Of a stretch of 64,000 bases of DNA, positions 1 through 9,554 are shown in pieces (the stretch's first letter is position 1; each line of letters opens with the position of its first letter). Both the position numbers and the translations under genes were made by a program. A model generated the notes under the pieces. That model was not told the origin of the DNA and did not search any database. It was given only the letters and a program-made list of their open reading frames with translations. The stretch spans positions 1 through 64,000 of the forward strand of contig NZ_JADD01000004.1 of the NCBI RefSeq assembly GCF_000518205.1, read 5' to 3'. Origin of the DNA: Hutsoniella sourekii ATCC 700629 (GTDB lineage Bacteria > Bacillota > Bacilli > Lactobacillales > Aerococcaceae).

Positions 1-239
1 ATATCTTGAATTAACTCAGGGGTATGTTTAGGACGACGTCCTTTAAGAGATTTATGTTCAGTGGCGTTATCTTGAGCCAGTTGGGCATCATAACTAGCTG
101 ATTGAACACGTTTAAGTTCACGATAAATTGTTGAGCGGTGTCGCCCAATGGCTTGAGCAATTTGACTAGCTGTATAGCCCTCATGATAAAGTACTTCTAT
201 TTTTGAACGGTCTTCTATGGTAAGATGTTTGTAGCTCAT
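1..239 (-). CDS. IS30-family transposase, N-terminal part (cut by window edge)
   Basis: The minus strand from an ATG at 239 reads MSYKHLTIEDRSKIEVLYHE, then GYTASQIAQAIGRHRSTIYR and ELKR. This is the helix-turn-helix opening of IS30-type DDE transposases, which bind the terminal inverted repeats. The frame stays open to base 1, so only about 79 residues are inside the window and the catalytic core lies outside. A purine-rich ribosome site (GGAGGACC, 240s) precedes the ATG. The family call is firm from the HTH pattern; whether the element is intact cannot be judged here. Confidence 0.9.
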   Translation of the reverse strand, partial: MSYKHLTIEDRSKIEVLYHEGYTASQIAQAIGRHRSTIYRELKRVQSASYDAQLAQDNATEHKSLKGRRPKHTPELIQD

Positions 240-336
240 AACAGGTCCTCCGTGTGTGTTTTTGTGGTTACTAACATTTTACACGAACCTGTTATGGGTT
301 TTCTTGTTTGTCGCAATTAATTTTACAATCTATCAG
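1..336 (-). mobile_element. IS30-family insertion sequence, one end
   Basis: The transposase start is followed within 100 bases by sequence resembling an IS30 terminal repeat (TTGTCGCAATTAATTTTACA, about 309-328). The outer boundary is placed near 336 by eye only; the other end is outside the window, so neither the inverted repeat pair nor a target duplication could be checked. It marks the left edge of an accessory region. Confidence 0.6.
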
Positions 337-545
337 AAAGAAAGTAGTTGTCGTAAGTAAAACTTTCAGGTTGGGAAGCGCTATGCCCTCTGATTAGAGG
401 AAGATAGGTTGACTTCTTGCCAGCGTGGCAATATGTCTATAGAGCAGATTGTAATTCCAACTCTATTATAATTAAAATTTTATTGTTTCACAAATAGATT
501 TTAATGATTATAAATAAATATGTTTTTTCGTTTAAAAGAATGACC
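337..545. other. Non-coding stretch with two tandem short hairpins
   Basis: No convincing gene is present. Two small dyads stand close together: CCTCT-GATT-AGAGG at 387-400 and TTGCCA-GCG-TGGCAA at 417-431. The rest is AT-rich and includes a TATAAT-like string near 466-471. The hairpins could be part of an RNA, a plasmid processing site or remains of an earlier insertion; nothing in the sequence picks one. Confidence 0.35.
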
Positions 546-676
546 TAATAGCAGCTTCACAGGGGATCTAAATAATATAGGATTTATCAATAGTGGTTGT
601 TTATCATTCGTTATGTCAATATTTGCTATGTCTATGTTTTATTTTAGAATTTAGACCCCCTGTGAAGCTGCTATTA
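546..676. repeat. Inverted repeat pair (28 bp arms, one mismatch)
   Basis: The arm at 546-573 (TAATAGCAGCTTCACAGGGG plus seven further matching bases after one mismatch) is repeated in inverse orientation at 649-676, with about 75 bases of AT-rich sequence between the arms. Twenty bases match perfectly. The size and shape suggest a miniature inverted-repeat element or a very stable RNA hairpin. It has no T-run placing it as the terminator of the neighbouring gene, which has its own at 705-744. Confidence 0.6.
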
Positions 677-704
677 AGGTCTATAAACATCTACCTAAAA
701 CAAA

Positions 705-744
705 CCCATCATAGATGGCTAAATTGATTGCCATCTATGATGGG
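705..744 (-). terminator. Rho-independent terminator of the antigen I/II-like gene
   Basis: A perfect 15-bp stem (705-719 with 730-744, CCCATCATAGATGGC) is followed on the minus strand by TTTGTTTT. It lies 38 bases past the stop of the gene at 782. Confidence 0.85.
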
Positions 745-781
745 ATAAAACTGTATAACTTTTGATTAGTCTTTGTGCCTT

Positions 782-3700
782 TTAGTCTATTGCTTCATCT
801 TTCTTTTTCTTAAAGCCAAAGATTCCTGTTACTAGTGCTAGTAAACCTGCTAAGGATAGGTAACTATTTAAACCTTCCCCAGTTTCTGGAAGTAAACCTT
901 TGCTTGGTTTTTGCGGATCAGGTTTTTCAGGATCTGGTTGTGGTGTATGGGTGGTTACTTTGTTTGATAGTACCTCTACCCCATTAATCACATTTGTAAA
1001 CTCATTGTCTACAGAACCGTAATTGATTCTAGTCATCTGCAAGTATAGTTCCGCTTGGAATTCAGAATCTAGATCAATGCTTCTTAGGAAGTCTTCGTCT
1101 AGGGCAATGTCTACAATTCCTTTCGCTTCATCATGCGTTTGCTTAGCATATTCCGTGATCTCGGTACCAGCTGGAATAACTGTTCCGTCTTTTAGCTTAA
1201 TATCTTTAAGTGCAAAGACTTTGAAGATACCATCGTACCGATCGTGCGACTCTTGATAGTCGTCAATGAAGCGGTATTCGAATAGTTCATCTGAACGGTT
1301 AGAAGGAAGACTTGCTCCTACTAGGCGGTAGTTAAAGGTTTGTCCATACTCAACAATACCGTTATTGATTGAGTCACCGCCAACATCGATAGTGACATCT
1401 TTTTCAGGCTCAATCTTCGGAACGTTATTTTCAACGACATCCGTTTCTTTCACGATTCCGAATTCAGATTGGAATGCCTTGTTCGTGTACTTGCCACCAG
1501 TTTCAGCCATTTCTTTTCTGACTGTCATCGGGTTAGTAATCACAATATTTGTGCCTGTAAAGACATACTTGGTAAAGAAGTCTTCTGGGTCGTCCGCACT
1601 AAAGACTTGGAAAGCCCCTTGAATACCACTATTTGCTAGTAGGTTCTGCAAGTTTTCTGGTGCGTCTTGAAGACTCTTATAAACCGTATAAGTAATACCT
1701 GTAACTGGTTCACCATTCATGTCAGTGATAGTAATCAATTCTGGGTTGGTTAATAGCGCTTCTTCTGGATAATCGTCAAAGAAGTAGAATCCTTTAGCGA
1801 TTGTTTCTTTTGAAGCATAGATACCCATATATTGATCTAAGTCCCACGTTAACTTGTAGACGTTAACGGAACCAGGTAAGACATTTTTACCATTAATATT
1901 TACGCCTGCTTGATTGAGGTTTTCCTTCTTAGGTTCAGAAGTAGGGACGTTATTAACGACTGTTTCTGTTTGATAGCCTAAGCCGAAATCAAATTGATAA
2001 GCCGTGTTTTCATAACTACCACCAGTAACTCCCATTTCATCCTTAACAGTCATTGGCGTTAGGATAGTCAAGCGTTGTCCAGTTTGAACATATTTTTGGT
2101 AGAAGTCCTTCGGATTGTCAGCGCTGAAGATTTGGAAAGCACCTTTGATGGTCATATTGCTGTTAGCAATAGCTGTTTGAATCCAGTCTGGTGCTTCAGC
2201 CAGTTCACTATAAGTTTTGATTGTAATACCTTCAACCGCTTGTCCGTCTTGGTCAGTAACGGTTGCTCTTCCTGCGTTAACGATTAGCGCTTCTTCTGGA
2301 TAATCGTCCAAGTAGAAGAAGCCTTTGGCTACTTCATCGACTGTGGCATTAATGCCTTGATAGTCTGTTAGATCCCAAGTTAACTTATACACGTTAACAG
2401 AACCAGCAGCAACAGTCTTGCCGTTGATATCAACCATATTTTCATTCAGGTTTTCCTTCTTAGGATCAGGTTTTGGTACCTTGTTTTCAACCGTTTTTGT
2501 TTGATATCCTTGCCCGAAATCGGTTTGGAAGGCTGTGTTTGTATAAGTCTTACCTTCAGCTTCTTTCTTAACGACCATTGGATTTTCAATAATCAAATCA
2601 ATTCCTGTTACCACATAGCGGTTGTAGAAGTCAACTGGATTTTGGGCGCTGAAGACTTGGAAAGCTCCGTTAAATTGATAGCCGTTCGCTTGAATGAGCG
2701 CTTGGATCGCTTCTGGTGCTTGGGTGATCTCGCTATATTGTGTCACAGTAACTCCGACTGCTAAATCTCCGTTATTATCTCTAATAACAATATTATCCGT
2801 ATCAATAATTACCGCTTCTTCTGGATAATCATCGAATAGGTGGAAGCCTTTAGCTACAGTGTCTTTGGTCGCTTTAATACCTTTATAAGGCGATAAGTTC
2901 CATGTCACCTTATAGTTATTGGTAGATCCAACTAAGACTGGTTTACCATTGATCAATACTTGATCGGTATTGTAATTATCTTTTTCAGGTTCAACGTCTG
3001 GAACAATGTTTTGGACGACATCGGTAGCCGACTTATTATTAAATTCAATTTGAACTGCTTGGTTCTCAAACATTTGTCCGCTATCTTTAGTAGACTCTTT
3101 AACTACCATAGGTGCTGTGATATAGAGATTAGTTCCTGTGACTACATAACGGTTATAGAAGTCTTCTGGATCTTCAGCGTAAGTTAGTAGGAAAGCGCCT
3201 TTTGGTGCGTAATTTGCTTTGCGGAATGCTTCTTGAATGGCTTCGCTAGCTTCATTAATAGAATTTAGAACTACTTTGTTTAGTCCAATAGCAGCTTCCC
3301 CATTTTGGTCAACGACAATCACTTTACTAGCGTCAGCGTTTAGGGCTTCTTCTGGATAATCGTCAATATGGAAGAATCCATTAGCGATATCTGCTTTAGT
3401 CGCCTTAATGCCTTTGTAGCCGTCAAGATTCCAAGTTAATTGGTAGTTAATGGTGTCGCCTGCTAAAACAACTGTACCGTTGATATTCACACCATCTGTA
3501 TTTTCTGCTTGTTTATCTGGGTCTACAGGTGGCGTGGTGTTGGTTACAACTTCCGTTTCAAAGGCGGTTCCGTAATTAATTTGGAAGGCTTTATTGTCGT
3601 AGCGAACAACTTGACCGTGTAGTGATTGGTGAACGACCATTGGGTCTTGAATCGTGATGTCAGAACCTGTCTTCACATATCTTTCAGTGAAGGCAGTTGG

Positions 3701-6700
3701 ATCATCCGCTGTAAACAGTTGGAAAGCGCCTTTGATATTTAAAGTGCTTAGAACTTCTTGTAGATGTTCTGGCGCTTCAGCGATTGTCTGGTATGTTTTC
3801 CATGAAACGCCCTCAACCGCTTGTCCGTTTTGATCAGTTAGACGAACGTTGTTGGTATCGATGGTTACGACTTCTTCTGGGTAGTCGTCAACGAAGAAGA
3901 GTCCTTTAGCAATCACGTCTGGATCAATCGTTGCTTCCTTGAAATCCTTGAAGTCCCATTTCATGGTATAAACATTGGTTGTTCCTACTGGTACGACTGT
4001 TCCATTGATATTAACCCCATCCTTATTAAGGTTTTGTTTTTGTGGATCAGGAACAGGAACATTGTTAGTGACTTCATTCGTGTAATAACCATTACCGAAA
4101 TCTACTTGGAAGGCATTATTCTTATAAGTAGCGCCTAATTGAGCTAGCTCTTCTTTAACTGTCATCGGTGTAACAATCGTTAGATTGATTCCTTTAACAA
4201 CATACTCGTTGAAGAACTTTTCAGGGTTATCCACACTGAATACTTGGAATGACCCTTTCAATCTGTTAGCAATATCAGCATTTTTAAGCATATCAACGAT
4301 TTCTTGAGGAGCCTCACTCAATGAGTTGTAATTGTTGACCGTGATTCCGCTAACCGCTTGTCCTTGATTATCAGTAATAGACACTCTTTGAGTCTTGGGA
4401 ACAACAGCTTCTTCTGGGTAATCGTCTACATAATAGAACCCTTTTCTGATAGCTTCTTGAGTAGATTTAATTCCTTTATATTGATCAAGATCCCACGTTA
4501 ACGTGTAGAGATTATCTGATCCTGCCACAACTGGCTTCCCATTAATAATAATGCCTGCTTGGTTTTTGTTCGTTTTCACAGGGTCGATAGGATTGTCTCC
4601 ACCTGGTGTTTCTACAATGACCTTATTAGATGGGACAGTAATCTTATTATTGTTTGGTGTATGAATAGTTGTTAAGAATCTGTTCTCGTATACCGCCTTA
4701 TCGTTTAACACACGCCCTACGATAGTAGCAATAGGTACATACATTTGAGATGTCTTATCAGCATTGAAAGCATTAAGTGTTGCTTGGGTTGCTGTAAAGG
4801 TTACGGTATTTTTTTCTGGATCAAACGATAAGGTATAAGCAGGTGTTGCGAGTGCTGTCTTCTCTCTGTCTACTTCAAATCCGCTTGGTAATGCGTCTTC
4901 CATGGTGTAAGAAACGATTGTTTCACGGTTCTTCTTCAACACATCGTTATTAAGTACCCATCTCACTTCTGATCCCTTAGGAACTTTATGACCATTAATA
5001 ATAACACCATCTGTATTGGTTACATCTTTCACGTTTCCTGGTTGATATCTTAGACGATAGTCATAGATTGTAACCGTTGGTTTAGCTGGTTCGTCTGATG
5101 GTGGTGCAGGTGGTGTTGGTGCATTAGGCTCCACTGGTGGCGTTGGTGGGGTTGGGTCTACTACATTAAATGTTGGAGGTGTTATTGGAATTCTTTCTTT
5201 GAGTGTCGGGACAGAGAAATTTACCTTAACGGCAAAGTCTCCATCTGCAATTCCGCTTGTAATTCCCCCATTATAGTTTTGGAGTTTCTTCCAATAGGTC
5301 GAGCCATATGTTACAAAAACAGCAATACCATCAGGAGCTGACTCTTTACCACGAAGACCAGAGCTTCCAGTATGTCTGCCCCACGTCCATCCAAGATCTT
5401 TATCGGATTGCACAAATGCATCATTACCAAACATTCCGTCATAATGGTAGAGACCACCACCTACTGATAACACATCAGTAGTCTTTTTATCATAGTAGAG
5501 GTATTGTCCAAAGTCGATATCAACTGCAGCATTGACCCAAAGGAAATCTTCGTTATTATGTCCTGCCACTTGATAAATGGCTGTAATAGTACTTGGGTCA
5601 CCTTGTCCATGGTTAGCAGAGCGGTAATTAATGATATTGTTGTCGTTCCAAAGGTATAGATAATCATTAGCAAAGTTACCGTCAGCTTGGGTGAGTCTAA
5701 AGTCAAGATCACGTCTTGTCCCATCTTGGAGTGTGACAGCGTTTGGCATACGGTACCAGCTACCACTTCTTACTTTATAACGTCTAGATGATTGACCAGT
5801 GTTATAGCTAATTTCACCAGGTGAAAATGTGCTAACTGATCCTCCACTTAAAGGAGTGATAGGGACATCCCAGAAGTTGATACTCTTGATAATATTACTT
5901 TCTTTGATTTTTTGTTCAGGTTCATAGAAATAAATAGAGTAATTATTCTCAAAGTCGGAAGGTCGATTGATTTGTCCTTCTGCGACAAAGGCGGCAAAAC
6001 TGCCTATGGACTGTGACTTTCTATTCGTCCAACTGCCAGAAGGAGAGAAGTAATTTTGGTAGCCATATCCTCTTGGGTGGTCTTCAGGGTTCTTCACGCC
6101 TTCTACATAGATTTTATTTTTATTTCTATCAGCAACCAATTGATAAGCTTCTCGTTGTCTTCGGTTATATTCAGCGATTTCTTGATTTTTCCGATTGACT
6201 TCAGCCACTTGTTGATCATGTTCAATTTTTGCTTGATCATATTGTTTTTTGCTTTCATTGTAGGTCACAAGATCCTGTTGGTATTTTTGTAATGCTTGAT
6301 CATAGGCTTGCTTATCATTGTTATATTGGTTTAAGTCTTCTACAAATTGATTCTGATCTTGGTCATATTGACTTTTGTCCTGATCATATTTTTGTTTGTC
6401 TTTGTCATACTGGGCTTTTTCTTGATCATATTGAGCTTTTTCTTGATTGTACTTTTCAATCTCTTTATTGTGCTGTGTTTTTTCAGCTTGATATTGGTTT
6501 CCTTTATTTGTAATTTCAGCTACTTGTTTTTCTTGATCTTTTTCAATCTCGATTCTCTTATTTGAAAGTTCTTCTTCCGATTGAGCGACACCTAGATCTT
6601 TGGTTTCTTCGGTTACGACTAGGTTATCTTTTTGTGTTTCAGCAGCTACTTCAACAGAAGTGTTGTCAACTGCTATTTCTGTTGTACCTTGTGTTCCTGC

Positions 6701-6928
6701 TGTTGCTGCTTGATCCAATGTTTCTTGAGCTGGTGTAGGAGCAGGTTGTGCTTCTGGTAAATTAGTAGCAGGAAGCCCTGTACCTTCAGGGGCAGTCGCT
6801 TCTAATTCTTGAGCGCTGGCATGATTAGCATGAAGTGTAACACCACTAATCAAAGCCGTTGCGATTACTGCACTACACAATCCATATCTTTTGTCTTTTC
6901 GCAAAGCATATTTCTGTTTAATTTCCAT
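782..6928 (-). CDS. Antigen I/II (SspB/SpaP) family LPXTG adhesin with six C2 repeats
   Basis: This 2048-residue wall-anchored adhesin has a signal peptide (about 1-40) ending ANHASAQE. A lysine/tyrosine/glutamine-rich coiled stalk with repeated YDQ(E/D)K units covers about 140-260. A GbpC/Spa-type V domain covers about 270-570, followed by a proline-rich hinge (570-620). A C1 domain (620-770), six C2-type domains of 175-179 residues each (about 780-1845) and one C3 domain with LFEYRFIDDYQE complete the stalk. It ends in LPETG (2013-2017), a hydrophobic segment and KKKK. C2 and C3 closely follow streptococcal SspB/SpaP, which normally have one C2. Start: ATG with AGGA 6 bases upstream. It sits directly after a SEC10/PgrA-like gene, matching plasmid prgA-prgB order. 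Likely function is adhesion or aggregation. Confidence 0.92.
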   Translation of the reverse strand: MEIKQKYALRKDKRYGLCSAVIATALISGVTLHANHASAQELEATAPEGTGLPATNLPEAQPAPTPAQETLDQAATAGTQGTTEIAVDNTSVEVAAETQKDNLVVTEETKDLGVAQSEEELSNKRIEIEKDQEKQVAEITNKGNQYQAEKTQHNKEIEKYNQEKAQYDQEKAQYDKDKQKYDQDKSQYDQDQNQFVEDLNQYNNDKQAYDQALQKYQQDLVTYNESKKQYDQAKIEHDQQVAEVNRKNQEIAEYNRRQREAYQLVADRNKNKIYVEGVKNPEDHPRGYGYQNYFSPSGSWTNRKSQSIGSFAAFVAEGQINRPSDFENNYSIYFYEPEQKIKESNIIKSINFWDVPITPLSGGSVSTFSPGEISYNTGQSSRRYKVRSGSWYRMPNAVTLQDGTRRDLDFRLTQADGNFANDYLYLWNDNNIINYRSANHGQGDPSTITAIYQVAGHNNEDFLWVNAAVDIDFGQYLYYDKKTTDVLSVGGGLYHYDGMFGNDAFVQSDKDLGWTWGRHTGSSGLRGKESAPDGIAVFVTYGSTYWKKLQNYNGGITSGIADGDFAVKVNFSVPTLKERIPITPPTFNVVDPTPPTPPVEPNAPTPPAPPSDEPAKPTVTIYDYRLRYQPGNVKDVTNTDGVIINGHKVPKGSEVRWVLNNDVLKKNRETIVSYTMEDALPSGFEVDREKTALATPAYTLSFDPEKNTVTFTATQATLNAFNADKTSQMYVPIATIVGRVLNDKAVYENRFLTTIHTPNNNKITVPSNKVIVETPGGDNPIDPVKTNKNQAGIIINGKPVVAGSDNLYTLTWDLDQYKGIKSTQEAIRKGFYYVDDYPEEAVVPKTQRVSITDNQGQAVSGITVNNYNSLSEAPQEIVDMLKNADIANRLKGSFQVFSVDNPEKFFNEYVVKGINLTIVTPMTVKEELAQLGATYKNNAFQVDFGNGYYTNEVTNNVPVPDPQKQNLNKDGVNINGTVVPVGTTNVYTMKWDFKDFKEATIDPDVIAKGLFFVDDYPEEVVTIDTNNVRLTDQNGQAVEGVSWKTYQTIAEAPEHLQEVLSTLNIKGAFQLFTADDPTAFTERYVKTGSDITIQDPMVVHQSLHGQVVRYDNKAFQINYGTAFETEVVTNTTPPVDPDKQAENTDGVNINGTVVLAGDTINYQLTWNLDGYKGIKATKADIANGFFHIDDYPEEALNADASKVIVVDQNGEAAIGLNKVVLNSINEASEAIQEAFRKANYAPKGAFLLTYAEDPEDFYNRYVVTGTNLYITAPMVVKESTKDSGQMFENQAVQIEFNNKSATDVVQNIVPDVEPEKDNYNTDQVLINGKPVLVGSTNNYKVTWNLSPYKGIKATKDTVAKGFHLFDDYPEEAVIIDTDNIVIRDNNGDLAVGVTVTQYSEITQAPEAIQALIQANGYQFNGAFQVFSAQNPVDFYNRYVVTGIDLIIENPMVVKKEAEGKTYTNTAFQTDFGQGYQTKTVENKVPKPDPKKENLNENMVDINGKTVAAGSVNVYKLTWDLTDYQGINATVDEVAKGFFYLDDYPEEALIVNAGRATVTDQDGQAVEGITIKTYSELAEAPDWIQTAIANSNMTIKGAFQIFSADNPKDFYQKYVQTGQRLTILTPMTVKDEMGVTGGSYENTAYQFDFGLGYQTETVVNNVPTSEPKKENLNQAGVNINGKNVLPGSVNVYKLTWDLDQYMGIYASKETIAKGFYFFDDYPEEALLTNPELITITDMNGEPVTGITYTVYKSLQDAPENLQNLLANSGIQGAFQVFSADDPEDFFTKYVFTGTNIVITNPMTVRKEMAETGGKYTNKAFQSEFGIVKETDVVENNVPKIEPEKDVTIDVGGDSINNGIVEYGQTFNYRLVGASLPSNRSDELFEYRFIDDYQESHDRYDGIFKVFALKDIKLKDGTVIPAGTEITEYAKQTHDEAKGIVDIALDEDFLRSIDLDSEFQAELYLQMTRINYGSVDNEFTNVINGVEVLSNKVTTHTPQPDPEKPDPQKPSKGLLPETGEGLNSYLSLAGLLALVTGIFGFKKKKDEAID
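1395..4575 (-). repeat. Six tandem C2-domain repeats (about 524-537 bp each)
   Basis: The DDYPEE core motif recurs at nucleotide positions near 1760, 2291, 2815, 3346, 3872 and 4409, giving a 524-537 bp period. Each unit starts with a G-x-x-x-NG-K/T-x-V strand and ends with an N-x-A-(F/Y/V)-Q strand. The units have diverged rather than being identical, so this is old or selected domain expansion and not a recent slippage product. Confidence 0.9.
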
Positions 6929-6993
6929 TTTATTCCTACTTTCAATGTTTTAATTTTATATCTATTAGAAACAAGGCTTATTTATGTTCAGCC

Positions 6994-7003
6994 TCACCTC
7001 CTT
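6994..7003 (-). promoter_or_regulatory. Perfect Shine-Dalgarno far upstream of the adhesin start (STAB-SD-like)
   Basis: The minus strand carries AAGGAGGTGA 66 bases upstream of the adhesin ATG, with no start codon at usable spacing. Distant extended SD sequences of this kind act as 5' mRNA stabilisers in some Firmicutes transcripts by stalling 30S subunits. A small AGGCT/AGCCT hairpin follows. The match is seen; the stabiliser role is inferred. Confidence 0.45.
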
Positions 7004-7020
7004 AAAGGTAAAAAAAGAAA

Positions 7021-7044
7021 GTAGTAAACATGGGGGTTTACTAC
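7021..7044 (-). terminator. Terminator between the SEC10-like and adhesin genes
   Basis: A 9-bp stem GTAGTAAAC / GTTTACTAC with a six-base loop is followed on the minus strand by TTTCTTTTTT. It lies just after the SEC10-like stop and before the adhesin leader, so adhesin mRNA needs readthrough or its own promoter in about 6930-7000. Confidence 0.8.
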
Positions 7045-7070
7045 CTTCTTATTCTGGTATTAAGTTTTAG

Positions 7071-9554
7071 TTATTGGTTTTCTTTTCTCCGTGGTAGGAA
7101 CAATCCTAATCCTAGAGTGGAGAGTAAAGTAGCTAAAGATGTGAATGCAAGTTGGCTAGCTTCACCAGTTTCTGGTAAGGCGGTTGCTTTGACGACATCA
7201 GCTTCCTTATTAATTCGTTCTTTTTCTGCCTTATATTCAGCAAGTCGTTTTGCGTCCTCTTTTAACTGGGCTTTTAGCGCTTGCTCTTCCTTGCGTTTCG
7301 CCATCCGTTCTTGGTATTTATTATTTAAGGCGGTATAGTTGCCTAGCTTTTGTTTCTCATTCTCTTTCGCCTGTGCTAATTGAGTATTGAGCTTTGATAA
7401 CTCGGCTTTGACACTATCAACAGCTTGATCAGTTATTAGCACATTATCTTTAGCTTGTGCTAATAACTGATCATAGTTGGTTAATTTATAGTGAAGATCT
7501 TTTGCTTCTGATAATGCTAGTTTTTTATTGTTTTGTTGTTCTTTGATTTGAGCAATTTGTTTTTGGATTTCAGTCACATTTGATTCAGCTGCTAATAGCT
7601 CTTTTTCTTTCTCGCTCAATACAATCTTCTTCTCTTCTAAAGCTTGAACAAGTGGGGCTACTTTCGCCTTAGCTTGAGCGAGCTGTTGAATTTTCTGTTC
7701 CTGATTTTGGTCAAATAAGTCCAATTCTTTTTGAGCTTGTTCACGTTCCGCTTGTTTTTGAGCTAATTGTTCTTGTGAACTCGCTAGTAACTTTTGAGCA
7801 TTCGGTGTCAGATTTCCACTCTGCTTTAACTTAGCCACTCTATTTGAAAGATTATTGATCTGATTAGTTAAGCTAGCGACCGTTTGTTTTTGATCCATAT
7901 ATTGCTTATTGGCATTATCTCGGTTGCTTCTTGCTCTTGTGAGGGCTTGGCTTGCTTCTTGGTATCTCGCTTGGATTTGGGTTTCATCTTTTACAGGAAC
8001 TGGTGTTGTGTTAAAGGTTGAATCTCTATGATTAGCCCATGATTCTGATGTTGTAACAAAATGGTAGCTAGGTCTATAATTATTATGTTTGTTCTTTGTT
8101 ACAGAAATACCAAAACCGAAATATTCTGGATCTCCGAGTGGGTCACTTTCAAAAATATCATAGTTAGCCATTCCTGCAGCATGATGGTACTCAACGTCTG
8201 ATACCATGAATCGCATGAACGAGTCATATACCTTCTGCTTCAATTCTCCTAGGCTCAATTTAGGGGATTCATCCTTTATATAATCAGGGGCTATTTCTTC
8301 TCCTACAGTTCCCTCTGGCAACCCAACAGCGCTTGCTCCCCCTCTTAAAGAAGGTTGGTGGTGACCTATTTTTAATATGTCTTCATTATTTGTCGTGTAG
8401 CGATCCGCAACTTCTTTTCCCAATTGTACTGATCCTTGACTTACATAAGCTTTTCCTGTTCCTGCTTTTTCTCTAACCTGATTGATGATGTTAGCACCAA
8501 ATAAGGTGAGTTCTGTTAAAACTTCTTTTGGAAGATTTGTTACATCATACTTTGGTGCGTTTGGATCTACTTTCACTTTGAATTGGTTATCTTTTTCAAA
8601 TTGTTTAGCTAACTCTATCATGCGATTAGTAGATTCGGGACCATCATCCACCGTGATATAGTGCTTGAGTCCATCAAGATATGCTTGAGATATTTTAATG
8701 ACTGGAACATCTATCGTTTTTAATGCTTCTTCTGCTTGTTGATAGGAAACATTAGCTTTGGTTAGTTCTGATTCTTTCTGATCTAGATTGGTCTTATCAA
8801 GGGTTAATTTGTCATTAGCTACCTTCAGTTTTTGCTGTTGACCTTCTAATTCTCGGTTAGCCTTATTAATGCTGTCTGCACGGTTAGCGTCATGTTCTCT
8901 CGCTTGGTCGAGATGAGTTTGTGCAGCAGCTACATTATCTTGAGCTTTTTTAACCTCATTATTTTTTTCTTGAACTTTTGCTTCCGCTTGCGGTCTGTTT
9001 GATTCGTCGAGGGCTTTTTGGGCAGATTCAACTTCTTTATTAGCAAGGTCTACATCTGCTTGCGCTTGGTTTACTTGATCACTTGCTCTCGTAACCTCTC
9101 CTTGTTTTTCGTTAACAAGGCTTGTAGCTGATTTTTCCTTCTCTTGCAGTTGGTTTTCTTCTTGCTCTAAGGTTTTCAAGTCCTGTTCGATACTTGCGAC
9201 ATTAGCTTCTGCTTGTTCAATCGCTTCAGGTGTTGGGTCTAAAGCTTCAAGTTCTGCTTGATTTGCTTTAGCGTTTTCGTGTTCTTGACTTACTTCAGCA
9301 AACTTTGCTTCCGTTTGATTAACGGCATGTTCCGCCGCTACCACTTCCCCTTGGGCACTTTGTAACTCGTCATAGGCGGTTGCTACATTAGCAGCAGTCA
9401 CTTCTGTTTCACTAGTTGCTACTTGGTTTTCAGTTGTTACTTGTGGATTTTCATGGTTTGTTTCGACTAATTCTTCAGCATTTGCTGTTTGCGATACGCC
9501 AACTGTAATAGCGCCTGCAACCGACATAGCACCGATAACTACTTTTTTATTCAT
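7071..9554 (-). CDS. SEC10/PgrA-family surface exclusion-like LPXTG protein
   Basis: The start is set at ATG 9554 because AGGAGG (9561-9566) lies 6 bases upstream; a longer reading frame would start 17 codons earlier without a site. The 827-residue product has a signal peptide (MNKKVVIGAMSVAG..., cleaved near ANAEE). A long N-terminal coiled coil (about 45-285) leads into a globular centre (about 285-520) with KISQAYLDGLKHYI and YHHAAGMANYD-type motifs of the SEC10/PgrA family (CAP-like fold). A second coiled coil, LPETG (about 793-797), a membrane segment and PRRKENQ follow. In pCF10 the relative PrgA blocks uptake of a like plasmid by the host. Here it sits upstream of an antigen I/II adhesin as prgA sits upstream of prgB. 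Confidence 0.88.
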   Translation of the reverse strand: MNKKVVIGAMSVAGAITVGVSQTANAEELVETNHENPQVTTENQVATSETEVTAANVATAYDELQSAQGEVVAAEHAVNQTEAKFAEVSQEHENAKANQAELEALDPTPEAIEQAEANVASIEQDLKTLEQEENQLQEKEKSATSLVNEKQGEVTRASDQVNQAQADVDLANKEVESAQKALDESNRPQAEAKVQEKNNEVKKAQDNVAAAQTHLDQAREHDANRADSINKANRELEGQQQKLKVANDKLTLDKTNLDQKESELTKANVSYQQAEEALKTIDVPVIKISQAYLDGLKHYITVDDGPESTNRMIELAKQFEKDNQFKVKVDPNAPKYDVTNLPKEVLTELTLFGANIINQVREKAGTGKAYVSQGSVQLGKEVADRYTTNNEDILKIGHHQPSLRGGASAVGLPEGTVGEEIAPDYIKDESPKLSLGELKQKVYDSFMRFMVSDVEYHHAAGMANYDIFESDPLGDPEYFGFGISVTKNKHNNYRPSYHFVTTSESWANHRDSTFNTTPVPVKDETQIQARYQEASQALTRARSNRDNANKQYMDQKQTVASLTNQINNLSNRVAKLKQSGNLTPNAQKLLASSQEQLAQKQAEREQAQKELDLFDQNQEQKIQQLAQAKAKVAPLVQALEEKKIVLSEKEKELLAAESNVTEIQKQIAQIKEQQNNKKLALSEAKDLHYKLTNYDQLLAQAKDNVLITDQAVDSVKAELSKLNTQLAQAKENEKQKLGNYTALNNKYQERMAKRKEEQALKAQLKEDAKRLAEYKAEKERINKEADVVKATALPETGEASQLAFTSLATLLSTLGLGLFLPRRKENQ

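Noticed and set aside
337..545. Possible Fst/par-type type I toxin-antitoxin RNA, as found on pheromone plasmids
   Set aside because: No Fst-like hydrophobic peptide and no pair of convergent promoters with shared repeats could be read.
1023..6565. Several plus-strand open frames across the adhesin gene (for example near 1023, 2501, 6013, 6347)
   Set aside because: They are antisense to a clearly coding repeat protein, have no ribosome sites and mirror its repeats.
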